From positions 32,802,713 to 32,866,712 of the forward strand of contig OX621240.1 in assembly GCA_951640165.1 (NCBI GenBank): 64,000 nucleotides of DNA, given 5' to 3'. The notes beneath the pieces were generated by a model. That model worked only from the letters and a program-made list of their open reading frames with translations. It was not told where the DNA came from and searched no databases. The position numbers and the translations under genes were made by a program. Of the stretch, positions 53,352-64,000 are shown one piece after another (the first letter of the stretch is position 1; each line of letters opens with the position of its first letter). This DNA is from Pseudoips prasinana (lineage: Eukaryota > Arthropoda > Insecta > Lepidoptera > Nolidae).

Positions 53352-55173
53352 ACTTTTTTATTACGGTTTATTCTATTCTATCAACGTTTCAAATTCTAAA
53401 TCTAAACCCTATCTTTTTAAAATCATACAATTTCATGTACTATATGTATATGTAATAATATAAGTATAAAATTAATAATGAACTAATATTACCTAATTAA
53501 CTTTCCCTGCAAATACTTGACACTAATATACACCTTACATAGGTACGTATATAGGAATTCGCTATTGTGCCGTAAATGGATGTGTCCTAATATAGGTACC
53601 TGTATTTTATACAAATGTCATTAAAATACCGTCTATAATATCAATTCTCACTTGACATTGGCAAAATTGTGCGTGTATATCGTGGAATGCCATAAAATAG
53701 AATTAAATGTATGTATATAAAAACCTATCTGTCAGAATAGTTCCGAGAACCCCTATCAGTATTCATTAGCGGGAGAAATGAAAATATAGGGGATGCATAA
53801 TTGTTTGTCCGAATATATCGCAGGGGTAAATTGACGGAAGCGGCCCATCGTTGTTTGTGAACGTAAACTGTCGCCATTGCTATTTTAATCCGGGAGAGTG
53901 TAAACCCGGAAATGAGATTTGACATAATGGAAATGTAATGTTGTTTATCACTTGTAATTTTTTAATGGATAAGGGCTGTGGATGTTTTGAATGTGTGCAA
54001 AATATATTTTTCTTTAACAAAATAGAAGCAATAGCATGACTTTTGGTAGGTAGGTATTGATTTAAAAAAAATCGAAATCTTGCTGGTTAGCATATTGAAG
54101 GCAAAAGTTTAAAAATCTTAAATCATATTAAGTTGTACATATCTTTTATACTACTTTGTTTTTATTTACATTTTTAATGAATAATACCGATTTTAGTACT
54201 GTTATATACCTCTATGGTCGAAGACAAGTCTTTTCAATTGACACGTATGTCATTCAGAAATTGTTTCGGGATTCCAATAAAATGTTTACATCATGAACAG
54301 TCTTTTCATAAAGATATAACTAGTAGAATTATAAAAATGGTTGCTGCACACATTCATTTTGAATTGGTGTAAAGTCACAGCCCTTAATAAGAATTGTGGA
54401 AAAGTTTGTGACGTTAATTTCGTACATATTGGAAATGACCATCTTTGCTTAAGTATCAAAGATACTTTCACTTCAAAGTGTTGAAAAAACAATACTCCGA
54501 CGTACAAAAAAACGACGTACACAAATAATCACATAAATTCCTTCCCCGTTCTTGTTGGCATCAACTTCTAATGTCCCGACCAAGTTATCGGGTCATTAAA
54601 AGCCCTGGTATTTTTAAGGGAGTTTCAAGCGAAACTCCCTTAAAGTACCAGGATGATTGTTACATCTGAATACAATTTATATGGGAGCAATATATTAATA
54701 ATAATGAAAATCAGTTCATAAACACCTGAGTAGTCGATGAACATACACAGAGAAAAGAATTCAATTAATCCTTTTCGAATTTGGTTATTAAAGCTTTAAT
54801 AAATCCTTGCAAAGATTACAACTGAGAACAACGGATCCAACCAACATCCGGAGAATAGTTTTGTCTCAGGGATCCCTGTTCTTTATTATTAGGTCGGCTG
54901 CAAGGGAAGTGGCCAGAGGGGGAACCTCGTTATTCAGTTAGTAGAGATAACTGTTATACTAAGCCAGCTTTTATATTGCAGTTTTGTTCTTTCGCCGGAA
55001 ATCCGATGAATATGTTATGAAAGGACCCTCTCTGGATGCCAGTCTCTTCCGATAGGCCTCGTTTTTTTGACCTCCTTTTTGAATGCGTTTATAAATTGAA
55101 TTGGGAGCACTCCGCATTTGTTGTAATAACTTATATTAACTTTGATAATACGTTATTGCTTTTTCAATATTCG
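53352..55173. other. unassigned AT-rich DNA with one palindrome
   Basis: Apart from 54604-54652 I see no gene or repeat family. Confidence 0.5.
54604..54652. repeat. 22-bp palindrome, 4-bp spacer
   Basis: The inner 15 bp (tttaagggagtttc and its complement) are perfect around aagc; the outer cctggta/taccagg pair is separated by one extra T on the left and one C/A change. Confidence 0.88.
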
Positions 55174-55446
55174 ACGGTCACCGTAGCCTAGTTGGTAGTG
55201 CTCCTGCCTACGAAGCTGGTGGTCCTGGGTTCGAATCCCGGTAAGTGCAAATATTTGTGTGATGAGCACGAATATTTGTTTCTGAGTCATGGATGTTTTC
55301 TGTGTATATAAGTATTTATCTATCTATATAAGTATGTATATAGTCGCCTGGTACCCATAGTACAAGCTTTGCTTAGTTTGAGGCTAGGATGATCTGTGTG
55401 AGATTGTCCCTACATATTATTATTATTATATTATTATTATTATTAA
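55174..55446 (+). mobile_element. tRNA-headed SINE (family A), full length
   Basis: gtcaccgtagcctagttggt, gggttcgaatcccggtaagt, gatgagcacgaatatttgtt, cccatagtacaagctttgct, then (ATT)n. Both Pol III boxes are intact. Confidence 0.85.
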
Positions 55447-55514
55447 TATTCTGATATATTCGTATGGACGGCAATGACCCTGATTCTATGAATTACTAAT
55501 TAAACAAATTTTAA

Positions 55515-55600
55515 TATTATTACATCATCATCATCATCTTATCAGCCGAAAGCCAGCCCACTACTGGACAAAGACCTCCCAACCTCAGCCACGGTTAGTT
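55515..55600 (-). mobile_element. RTE LINE 3' tail, minus strand
   Basis: atcatcatcatcatcttatc, agccgaaagccagcccacta and ctggacaaagacctccc. Confidence 0.6.
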
Positions 55601-55949
55601 GCGTCAATATAATTTTGACGCGGATTATACCGCCGTTACCGAAACACTGACAAATACACTATTATAATTAATAAAAGCGGGAAAGATTGAGACAACAGGC
55701 ACATCCTAGCAAAAGCCGAAATTCATTACGCTAGTCTGGATAACGTAAATTGATGGCGTCTCATAAATTTTTGTAGCACCACAGTATTCCAATGATGATA
55801 AACAAGCCTGTGCATTCACCCTTAAATGTTGACGGGTGAATGTTTTTCTTTGTCTAATGAAAACGAGTCGCAGTGAATTTTCAGATCACATTTCATCTCG
55901 AGAGAAATGCACGATAACATATAAAATTCCGATGTTATTAATATAAAAT
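55601..55949. other. unassigned DNA
   Basis: 55808-55840 has a short imperfect hairpin (tgcattcacccttaaatg, gacgggtgaatg). Otherwise nothing. Confidence 0.4.
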
Positions 55950-56290
55950 CTTAATGGTCTAAGGATGGCGTGTTGAACGTGTCAATGAGGTCTGCGGTTC
56001 AAAACTCGAGTCGGGTCTATAGTGTTTAAATTTTCTATTAAGAAAAAGACCTAGTAGCAGCACGGAAGCTGGTGGTGTTACATCCCATGAGGAGAGCAGT
56101 TACAGTTAATCCTGCGCCTCATCTCTCTCCGGTTATGTGCACCATCGGATTGTGAATATGAGTATTGAGTGCTCCTAGGTTTACGCGAACACTCCTGCAT
56201 TAAAATATGTCCTTCGTAGTTGGCTAGTTTCCATTGAGACTGGCCGAAAGATGAAATACGGTCAGGGGCACTATTATTAATATCAAACCT
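55950..56290 (+). mobile_element. long tRNA-headed SINE (family D)
   Basis: Head ggtctaaggatggcgtgttg, gaggtctgcggttcaaaact (B box); body agcagcacggaagctggtgg, cctgcgcctcatctctctcc and gcaccatcggattgtgaata; end ggctagtttccattgagact. It is the opposite strand of 9382-9735 and shows the whole element in one piece. Confidence 0.65.
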
Positions 56291-56570
56291 ATGCTTGACC
56301 CGGCTAACTGACTAGGCCCATCGTAAATCAATTTAACTGAATTCTGTAAAATAAGTTTAAGACAGCTGAGATAATGTAAGTACCTACTTGTATTTGGATG
56401 TTCCATTAACGCGCGCCCCCGTCTACTATTAGAAAAGACTAGCTATGGTACAGTCAACACCACGACTGTAGATACTCGTACGTTCAAAGTCAAATTGCTT
56501 CTACTGACGTTATCCGTCGACTGTACAAATAAAAAACGCTCGGAAAATTTATTTATTTTTATTACAGCTT

Positions 56571-56790
56571 CATAGAGCGTTGTAGTGTGAAAGAGGATGT
56601 AGTCACGAAGATTGAAAACGGCATGCTGACATGGTTTGGGAATTTAGAAAAGATTGACAAATTACCTATATCTGGCCTGTGTGTGTCACAGTAACATGGC
56701 AAAAGAGGTGTGCAAAGATCGTGACAAATGTAAAACCGTTGTCTCCGCCTAAACCTTTGGGAAACAGGCGTGAATCTATTTATGTATGTA
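56571..56790 (+). pseudogene. C-terminal LINE fragment, internally deleted
   Basis: The plus frame reads CSVKEDVVTKIENGMLTWFG then NLEKI before drifting. After a deletion, KEVCKDRDKCKTVVSA, stop, then FGKQA follows. C.V.EDVV..VE.GML.WFGHLER and EAKEVCKDR..W..VVSA are the C-terminal blocks of a widespread lepidopteran LINE. It shares no obvious sequence with the other LINEs here, so it is a fourth LINE family in the window. Confidence 0.65.
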
Positions 56791-57944
56791 CAGCTTAAAT
56801 TCCACTCAATAAGCCAAATGTATTTGATTAAATCGTGAACTTGTACTGCAAACAGATTTAAATCCATTTCCGATCGCATTACACTAAACCGGAAAGCGAC
56901 TCAATACAAAATCGAGTTTGCACAGCCGGAAAATCTTTTATCTAATCTAGACAAATATTGGCATTGACTTGGCACATGGCGAAATTGGGTCTGCCCGACT
57001 CCGGCCTTAATGTTGCGCGAATGCCTGCAGAAAATTGAGGACCCTAACCCTATGAGAAGAAGCGGCAGATTCCTATACATCTAAGTGATTTTAACGCTGA
57101 AATATGCCTTATTATTGGGTGTTAAGGTTCATATCTTACTATTGAAAAATCGATTAAGTTCTGAGGCGTGGAGATGCGGATTGTAGATAGATAAAAGTTG
57201 GTGTCCGAGATAAGACGGGTCGTTGAACCGACGCCTACGGGATTTCTTCCCTTTTCTTATGCTGATTTCGTTTGGATTGAATACAGTTTTTTATTGTGTA
57301 AACGAATCGGTTTTCTTTTATTCGCTTTTTCTGTCTGAGATGTTCAACGCTGCTAATTTTTATCCTTTTAAGATTGTTGAAAGAAATATTTTATTTTGGT
57401 TCTGAAATATATTTAAATAATATTTGGGGTTAATCCTTTGCGTCAATATGGAAATGTTCAATATCACACAACCAAACTTTATTAATTAGAGTATCGGTAG
57501 GAAGATTAACTCAGTTTACCAGTCGGTTTATAATTTAATCATTCCCAACTAGCTACGGATTCTACGGTAATAACAAAGGTACTGTCAAGTACAGAAGTTG
57601 TATCACAGGGACAAGTTTACAAAAAAGTGTGGGCCAGAGATGTGTTAAAGCCGACTGTTGTCTAATGATTACAGCAAAAGCCGACACCTTAACGCCTCCT
57701 CCAAATCACTTAGCTTACATAACACAACAGCTTAGCATATCCAAATATTATCAGAGACGCTTATATGGTTATAAGCGCCTCTTGTTAGTCTCATCGGTTT
57801 GGAAAATCAGCTAGGTGTGCGTTCCGTCTATAGACGATTAACCGCGAATGTGGTAAAAAATCTGACCGTTCGTCTTCTTGTTTAAGAGGACAAGTTAAGA
57901 TGTCGGTCCCGGCAAAGGCAGCATAGATTTGGACATTCTTAAAT
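56791..57944. other. unassigned DNA with a repeat-F scrap
   Basis: 57640-57715 (aagccgactgttgtctaatg, attacagc) is a decayed piece of repeat F. The rest is unassigned. Confidence 0.4.
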
Positions 57945-58000
57945 CATTCAGCCGGTGACCAAGACCAATGCAACTTGGTCGAAACGTCAGGAAAATAACA
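57945..58000 (+). ncRNA. hammerhead-like core motif (candidate)
   Basis: A possible stem gaccaag..cttggtc (57957-57980) is followed at once by gaaac and gtc, and preceded by ccggtga. In hammerhead ribozymes a CUGANGA box, stem II and GAAA follow each other in this order. Here the first box is CCGGUGA, a poor match, so a cleaving ribozyme is doubtful. The block (acttggtcgaaacgtcagga) is familiar as part of a dispersed repeat in insects. Confidence 0.2.
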
Positions 58001-58879
58001 ATGAAGCTTAGGTTACCTTTAAACAATGTTGTATAATTCTTAAATGCATTGAATAGCTATTGTATAGTTGATGGTAATTCCCGGGTTTTGCTAATGTCAC
58101 CGGTTATCGTGATTATCGCTCACTATAAGCCGAGTCGTATGCTTGCTGGCTTATCGGGTTTGGTATACAAAATATCGACTAATTTATTTTTAATCCCCGG
58201 CACAAAGGTATTATAAATTTCAACCCTATTGCTGTGTGTCGTATGGACCGAATTGTCCGTAGTATTTAGCTGCACATTGCTGGTTACTTACTTATTTAGT
58301 TATAAAAATATTGAGGCACCATTACACTTCAAAGAAGTTTATTTTTTGTCATAATGATATCGGCAACTCACTTACGGTCCTCGTGTTGCGAGTGTCGTAC
58401 CATATGGACCGAATGCCGCCTAGCCGTAGCTTTTGGCTACGTGATGCTACTGTGAAGCCACTTTTCTCGGTTACTGTACGTTATGTTATGGTAATCATCG
58501 ATGCGTAAACCAGTTCGGGGACCTAGTTGAGGAATGTGCCTTGATGATGCCAGCTGTGATGTTTTTTTAATTATTTTACTGCATGTTACGTAATTGATGC
58601 GTTCTTGTAAACTACTTAAGGATACAGTTACAGTAAGACTGACAAGGTAGTTATTTAGCGTAGTGTTTTTTAACTTAAAAAATATGAACATAAAGAAATA
58701 TGTTGTTTAAGTCTGGTATTTAGTTTCCAAGTGGATTACAATAACCTTTTATCCAGATGCACAAACTTTCAAGAGTCACTCGGCACTTTTAATGCGGCCG
58801 TACAAGATATCGGAGACTTTAGCGAGCGAAAGAAATTCAGAGCAAAAGGAGTTCTGGTGCGTGATAATTCGGTACATAA
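58001..58879. other. unassigned DNA
   Basis: Nothing recognisable. Confidence 0.5.
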
Positions 58880-59174
58880 AACTTGAGAGGTGTCAAGGGA
58901 CACCCGGATGGAACGAAGTTATTTCTTATTATTTATTATGTACAAAAAACCTGTATACACTCAACAAAAATAATCGTCGCGACACCACACTGTTCAATGC
59001 GAAATAGAAATGAAAATATCTGGCTTGCTTTCTAAAAGAGAGAGAGAGAGAGATAGAGAGACAGACAGAGAAACATGCGCACGCCGCACAGCTGCAAAAA
59101 GTGTCGTGACAACTTTTCGTAAGATTTTTTCCGTCTAGCCCCCTTTCACAACGCGCGATAAGGAACTTCGTTCC
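58880..59174 (-). repeat. repeat family with ggaacgaagtt ends (copy 2, inverted)
   Basis: agaggtgtcaagggacaccc, ggatggaacgaagttatttc, cgcgacaccacactgttcaa, (GA)n, gcgcacgccgcacagctg, tcgtgacaacttttcgtaag and ggaacttcgttcc. It is ~90% identical to copy 1 (45485-45801). The two copies face each other 13 kb apart. Confidence 0.65.
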
Positions 59175-60374
59175 AATAGTCTGTACGCGTATTTTAGTTA
59201 AATTAAAAGGCATGCAACATCCGCGCTCATCTAGGTTATGTTTCTAGGAAATAAACCAATAGATGATAGTGGTGTCATCGAATCGCCATCAGGTGTAGCA
59301 TTGGCGTATAGTATAAAAGTAATATTAAATAACATTAATGTAATTCAATTACAAAAAAAAAAATGAATTTAAAGAAACAGTGATCGTATTTTTTGTTTAG
59401 AAATGGGATATGTCTAATGTTTAAATATGAGAACCCAACGGACATGGCAAGCAAGGAAATGTGGTAGCCATGTGAGCGTATCCAATTGTGAGAAATTCGT
59501 TTTAGTTGTTTCGCTACTCGGCTAAAGTTAGGAATCATGTCTTCCTTATGAAGATAATGTAATTCTGGTCTTGTTTCTTCTTGTATAGTTATTTTGTGTT
59601 AGGTTGTTTGACTGTAGGTTATTATGTTTTCGAAAACTGAATTTAAGCTTCAAGATCACGGTTCACGTCCTAGCTACCTTTTCCCATATGAATGCAGTCT
59701 TGGTTTTCCATCTGAATAAAGACATTTGCCTGACTGTTACGATTTTGTGGATAAACCTACATTTGTCTGGATAAACCTATCAATAAAAAAATCATATTTT
59801 AAACTGCCGAAAATAAATGATTGATAAAATATCTGCCGACTTGACAAAACGAAAAAATATTAAGACAAACTGGCATAGTTGTCTTGATATTATACCTATT
59901 ACTAAAAAAAATCAGTACTGTTTAGAATTCAATAGAAGATCACGAGTCCACGCTTTATCGATTTTAGTGTTGTTTTCTTTTTCTCACGTATACGTAGAGA
60001 ACGAGACAATCTCGGCACGAGAAGTTTTTCTTAAGTACAAGCACAATATTTTTCATGTTGAAAAATGGTTGAAATTACCTTATATTTGTATTATGTTTAT
60101 TAATTTTGTAGGTTTTCTTTATTATATACGAACAATATAAATTAAATAAAAACGAGACACGTTCTTTCATACATAAAAAAAATTTAGATATGTTGTTTCT
60201 AAAAATACGGAAATTTTGTAAGCGAAAACTTCTAACTATCAAAAAGGAGGAAGGTTCTTAATTAGATCCCTGTTTTGTTTGTTTTCGTGTACGTACATTG
60301 GAAATTCTAATGACTAACGTAAAGTACGCCGGTTATGCGGCATGCTTTTCCGATATAAACTATAAAAAGTAAAT
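59175..60374. other. unassigned AT-rich DNA
   Basis: 59817-60140 is open for 107 codons with ATG, but its composition follows the local AT bias and no motif is visible. I treat it as chance. Confidence 0.45.
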
Positions 60375-60470
60375 ATACTCCTGCGTTTGCGCACACATTT
60401 ATACCCCGCGCAGATGGCTAGTTTCCATTGAAACAGGTCGGAATCAACCGGACATTATTATCAGGATTAA
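60375..60470 (+). mobile_element. SINE (family D) distal fragment
   Basis: actcctgcgtttgcgcacac, gcagatggctagtttccatt and gaaacaggtcggaatc. Confidence 0.5.
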
Positions 60471-62027
60471 TACATTACAGGCCAAACGGTGAATTTAATA
60501 TAAGACTAATAAAGTTAATGTTTTAAAGTCAAACATACAGACGTAGAAAACATTTTATTACAAACCCGAAACAATAAAGTTAGCCGTAAACATAATTTAT
60601 TATGCATATAGGCCAGGCCCGGCCGTTTACCATCTCTGAGAGGATCTCTTTTAAATATGTAAACAATGTTGAAGGTAGTGGAGGCGTCTGCTTTCATTTA
60701 CAAATTAGATATCGTTGGGAATGGATGTATGCAGACTGTTGTCGGTCTATTATTATTTACGGACTGCTTCGCTGGTCTAGAGACAACGTCTTCAACCGTT
60801 TATAAGCTCCTGTTCATATCAATTTATCAAAGTCCCGAAACCAGGAAGGGAATGCGTAACCGTGGTTCGCCGAAAGCCGTCAGACCTACATTTCACCTCA
60901 TCCTGATTATGACGCCTAGCCTGTTGTTTTATATACGACTGGTTTTGTTTATTTTTTATTTATTTCCCGTTTATTGGTCTAAATAACTGGATATAGACTA
61001 CATTGGATAACATAACACAGATTTATATAAAAAAAAGTCTATACCCTACTCTTTGTCGTTTTGATAAGACTCTGGCTGACATGGCGAAAATGTGACAGTG
61101 ATCACATTATTATTACTATTTGCTAGCTGTGTGACAACGGCTCCTGGCTAACAGGCGAATATTATTTTATTTTCATTTTCTTATCTTTCTTATTAAAAAA
61201 AATATGCGGGAGAAACTTTGGAAACTGCCGTTGGAAGTGAAAACTATTTTTTTACACTTCTAATCTAAAAAATCTACAATATATTAGTTATACGTACCTA
61301 AACTCATGGGGAGCGTGACGTGACGATGGCGCGAGGTTCATACTTTTTGTTCACCCAAAGAGTGCTAAACGCGCCTAAAGAAGTTTGATCATCCTACAGG
61401 GATGATCTAACTTAGTGCAGGTTAGATCATTCCTGTATCAGGGAACTTTATAAACATGCAATTCACGGACATAAACACAGACAGTTGTAGAAGCGAATTG
61501 ACTACCTCAGCCAGGGCGCACACAACATTATACATGACGTAGGAACATATAATAATAACTAACAAGTCCAGATTTTCCCTCAAGTAAAGGTCTGATTAAG
61601 TTAATAACTTCCCTTGCGGCATCAAGAGGAATAAGAAAAAAAAATATAAAGTTTCTTGACAGCCTGGACTGATAAAATTAGGGAAGTTTGTGCATACTGT
61701 TGGAGACTCACGCGATTTTTGTAACATAGTTTATTGACAAGCAGTTTTCAAGACTAGTTTTAACTTTCGAGCTCCGCAAACAAGCCAGTAGTAGTATTTG
61801 CCAAAACAGGAAATTGGGTGCATAGAATGAAAAGCGTGCAATGGGCGCATGAAGTAAATTGAACCTATTAACCGCACAATTGTAAAAAGAGTCAAAAGTC
61901 TATGTCATTAAAATTAATAATTATCTATAGGATATTTAACATTTAATAATAAGAAGAAGATGTATTGCCAAAAAACAAAACAAAACATTGGATACCAACA
62001 AGGAAATTATTTTAATTCAATTGGCGG
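60471..62027. other. unassigned DNA with one palindrome
   Basis: Only 61395-61437 stands out. 60666-60986 is open for 106 codons on the plus strand without motif. Confidence 0.45.
61395..61437. repeat. 17-bp palindrome, 9-bp spacer, one mismatch
   Basis: tacagggatgatctaac, ttagtgcag, then gttagatcattcctgta. gatcat also occurs just upstream (61387). Confidence 0.8.
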
Positions 62028-62080
62028 CCTTATCGAAGCGAAATCTCTTCCAGTCAACCATTTTTCAACCAGAATTGAAA
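62028..62080 (-). mobile_element. CR1-type LINE 3' tail fragment
   Basis: caattggcggccttatcgaa and gcgaaatctcttccagtcaa match the tail sequence at 33660-33715. Confidence 0.6.
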
Positions 62081-62737
62081 AGAATATTATGAAGGTTAAG
62101 ATTGATTAAGTTTTATAGTATTTAAACATATAAACTGAACACTAGCAAATCGGAATTTGAATCGTTCGGCTAAGTTAGAAATTCTACTTATAGGCGTAGG
62201 CGTTCTGACGTTATGCTAGAGACGATACACGGTCACCGGTCGATCAAATTTACGAGTTCCCGTTCTGACACCCTTACGGAAAATGTAGTCGCTATTCATC
62301 GGTTTGTTCTAGAAACATGACCGACTGAACTTCACATAAAATGTTACTATGGCTTATAACATTACAAATTATATTAATATCAACATTATTTTTTTCTGGC
62401 TACGCTCTAAAAGAATTTATATTTAATAAGCATTGTTAATAACACTTAATACCACTTGGAGGCTTTATAGAAACTAGAAACGTGGACTACCTACGTATTT
62501 TGAACCACTTTAAAAAGAACGACGCTGTGTCAATTATTAATCCCTTGATAAATCCTAGGATTACAATCCGAATTGAACGAAATCGATGTGGGACCTCGTA
62601 GAAAGCCTCTTTTGAATGTTGTGACTATTATTGTAAGCTTTTTTAAAATATATGTGAAAAATAACCTAACTAGCGTTACTTGTTTTTTTGAGAAGGCCGA
62701 GGGAATACCTATGTTCCACCCCCAAAAAGTGTCTGTC
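62081..62737. other. unassigned DNA
   Basis: Nothing recognisable. Confidence 0.5.
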
Positions 62738-62801
62738 AAATGTTCTGCCGTTCTCAAATGGGGCCTATGGGACGGATCCCTCTACATACGCACGCCCTTT
62801 A
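62738..62801 (+). repeat. 64-bp direct repeat, left copy
   Basis: aaatgttctgccgttctcaa, atggggcctatgggacgga, tacatacgcacgcccttta recur at 63138-63201 with three changes, exactly 400 bp downstream. Confidence 0.85.
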
Positions 62802-62814
62802 GTTTCGTTATGAC

Positions 62815-62995
62815 CAGGCACTTTAAAGATTTCTCCCAGGGTACCTGTCCCGACTATCTGGGACATGGCGCAAGGGAGGGCCACCGGAGCAGCATACCCG
62901 CATTCCTGAGGCTCCTCCCATCAGGCGCCGAGAGAAGTCCACGGCAGGTTAGGTTTAGTCGGTGCGAGTCCGTAGTATCCACCAGCAGACATTTT
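62815..62995 (+). repeat. GC-richer repeat fragment of unknown class
   Basis: cgactatctgggacatggcg, attcctgaggctcctcccat and ggtgcgagtccgtagtatcc resemble a dispersed lepidopteran repeat that I cannot classify. It is open on the plus strand within 62573-63010, but the frame crosses unrelated sequence, so I do not call a protein. Confidence 0.35.
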
Positions 62996-63137
62996 ATACT
63001 TTGCCTATAAATAAAAAGAAACTTCGAGCTTATAGAGTTGAGATATTGTTATAAATACCGCCTATAGTTCTCCATAGTTGAATTTAAAGGTGTTTCTAGG
63101 GGTTTTTATAACTTTCATTGACATTAAATCAGCTTGT

Positions 63138-63201
63138 AAATGTTCTGGCGTTCCCAAATGGGGCCTATGGGACGGAGCCCTCTACATACGCACGCCCTTT
63201 A
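63138..63201 (+). repeat. 64-bp direct repeat, right copy
   Basis: Partner of 62738-62801. The flanks differ, so the unit is only this block or a larger decayed duplication. Confidence 0.85.
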
Positions 63202-63266
63202 TGGATCCCAAAGGGATTGGTAGCTGATTACTCTTTGGACGGGACGCGTGTAGATGAGTGTTATAG

Positions 63267-63392
63267 GTACACACGGCTACACATCAAGCTATACATTCCA
63301 GTATAAGCTGATCCCGCATTGTATAGGATTTCCATACAATGAGAGGTCAGCTTATATTGGAAATGAATAGCTTGATATGTAGCCGTGTGTAC
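63267..63392. repeat. 126-bp fold-back with ~58-bp arms
   Basis: gtacacacggctacacatca .. ataagctgatc..cattgtat pairs with its complement to the right, with about eight differences and a ~9-bp loop. Outer 14 bp are perfect. It is older than the perfect palindromes nearby, or a small TIR element; gtac at both tips may be part of a target duplication. Confidence 0.85.
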
Positions 63393-63562
63393 GTACAGTA
63401 GAGTTTATACGCTCTTGTTACTTTTTTGGCTGAGCACTGTTTGGGATGACCGTCAAAGTTCTTTAATTTTTTGCATAACTGTGCTTCCGACGGCTCGTGA
63501 TGCTTTACCGGTTGTAGTATTTCTACAACGGTTGTTAAGTTATGACAGAAGCTTAATAAGCG

Positions 63563-63608
63563 GCTTAATCAACTCAAACACTACCTGTAGTGTTTGAGTT
63601 GATTAAGC
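63563..63608. repeat. 22-bp perfect palindrome, 2-bp spacer
   Basis: gcttaatcaactcaaacact plus ac, then ct, then the exact complement. Confidence 0.92.
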
Positions 63609-64000
63609 TAGTAGTTACAAGTATTTTAGCTGGAATTATTGAGAGTAATCGATCCTCGATAACAAACTATCCATTATTCTCCAAGGCTATTCGATACTCA
63701 TGTTTTTAAAATGATATACCTACAGCAAATTGATAGTGACATGCGCACATTGCATTGGTATTCAGTTCACGGGCATTTTGTTCCTATTACGAACAATACT
63801 TATTAATAAGCAGTCGACGTGCTCTATGATTTGTGGACCCGATGTCCATGTCAATGAAGTGTGTTATTATGGTCTTGATTAGATGAACCTTATTTGCACC
63901 GTTCAATTCTGAAATGTCAATCTTTATATTTCAAAAGCGCCCTAACGTTTTCTGAATAAATATTGAGCCACAAAGTGGACACACATGTATAAAAGTCATC
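63609..64000. other. unassigned DNA to window end
   Basis: Nothing recognisable. Confidence 0.5.

Noticed and set aside
59817..60140. 107-codon ATG frame
   Set aside because: Codon content follows local AT richness; no motif, splice signal or neighbour supports a gene.
60666..60986. 106-codon plus-strand frame with hydrophobic end
   Set aside because: No recognisable domain, and its composition matches flanking non-coding DNA.
62573..63010. 145-codon plus-strand frame
   Set aside because: It crosses three unrelated pieces (unassigned DNA, a 64-bp direct repeat, a dispersed repeat fragment), so a single protein is unlikely.

Overview
The window looks like nuclear DNA of a moth or butterfly (Lepidoptera). 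It is AT-rich and intron- or intergenic-like. It is crowded with repeats that I recognise from Lepidoptera: RTE- and CR1/Jockey-type LINEs, several tRNA-headed SINE families, short non-autonomous Helitron-like elements ending in a GC hairpin plus CTAG, and small TIR or fold-back elements. I found no host protein-coding gene, tRNA or rRNA gene that I can defend. Every long reading frame belongs to a retrotransposon. Family names are from memory of sequence patterns; no database search was possible.

Layout. 1-2179 is a giant palindrome with 1,022-bp arms and a 135-bp spacer. Its arms contain the 5' part of an RTE LINE; the right-hand LINE runs on to 4714 and is full length, with 10-bp target-site duplications and one in-frame stop. 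4.8-13 kb holds two copies of a dispersed repeat ending in a conserved tail, RTE-tail fragments, SINEs, and a retroelement fragment inserted inside a SINE. 13-27 kb is a dense patchwork of SINEs, Helitron-like elements, small MITEs and LINE tails, plus one unexplained coding-like remnant at 22.3-22.6 kb. 28.6-30.55 kb and 33.8-35.7 kb hold two truncated CR1/Jockey-group LINEs on the minus strand, the first with a 601-codon open frame. Between them lie a 110-bp minisatellite (30.92-31.81 kb) and a pair of hairpins. 36-51 kb holds more Helitron-like elements (one caught inside a tandem repeat, with a clean A|T junction), a MITE inside a SINE with a 5-bp duplication, a 543-bp fold-back element, and a 63-bp minisatellite carrying TGACGTCA in each unit. 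51-64 kb is sparser, with SINEs, LINE scraps, one GC-rich patch and several sharp palindromes.

The strongest unexplained pattern is the number of near-perfect inverted repeats with very short spacers (arms of 14-30 bp, spacers of 2-18 bp) scattered across the window, together with the 1-kb palindrome. Most lack the marks of a transposon. They look like local fold-back (template-switch) duplications. The 1-kb palindrome could also make a hairpin RNA matching the RTE LINE, or could be an assembly artefact. I see no defence system, operon or gene cluster here.
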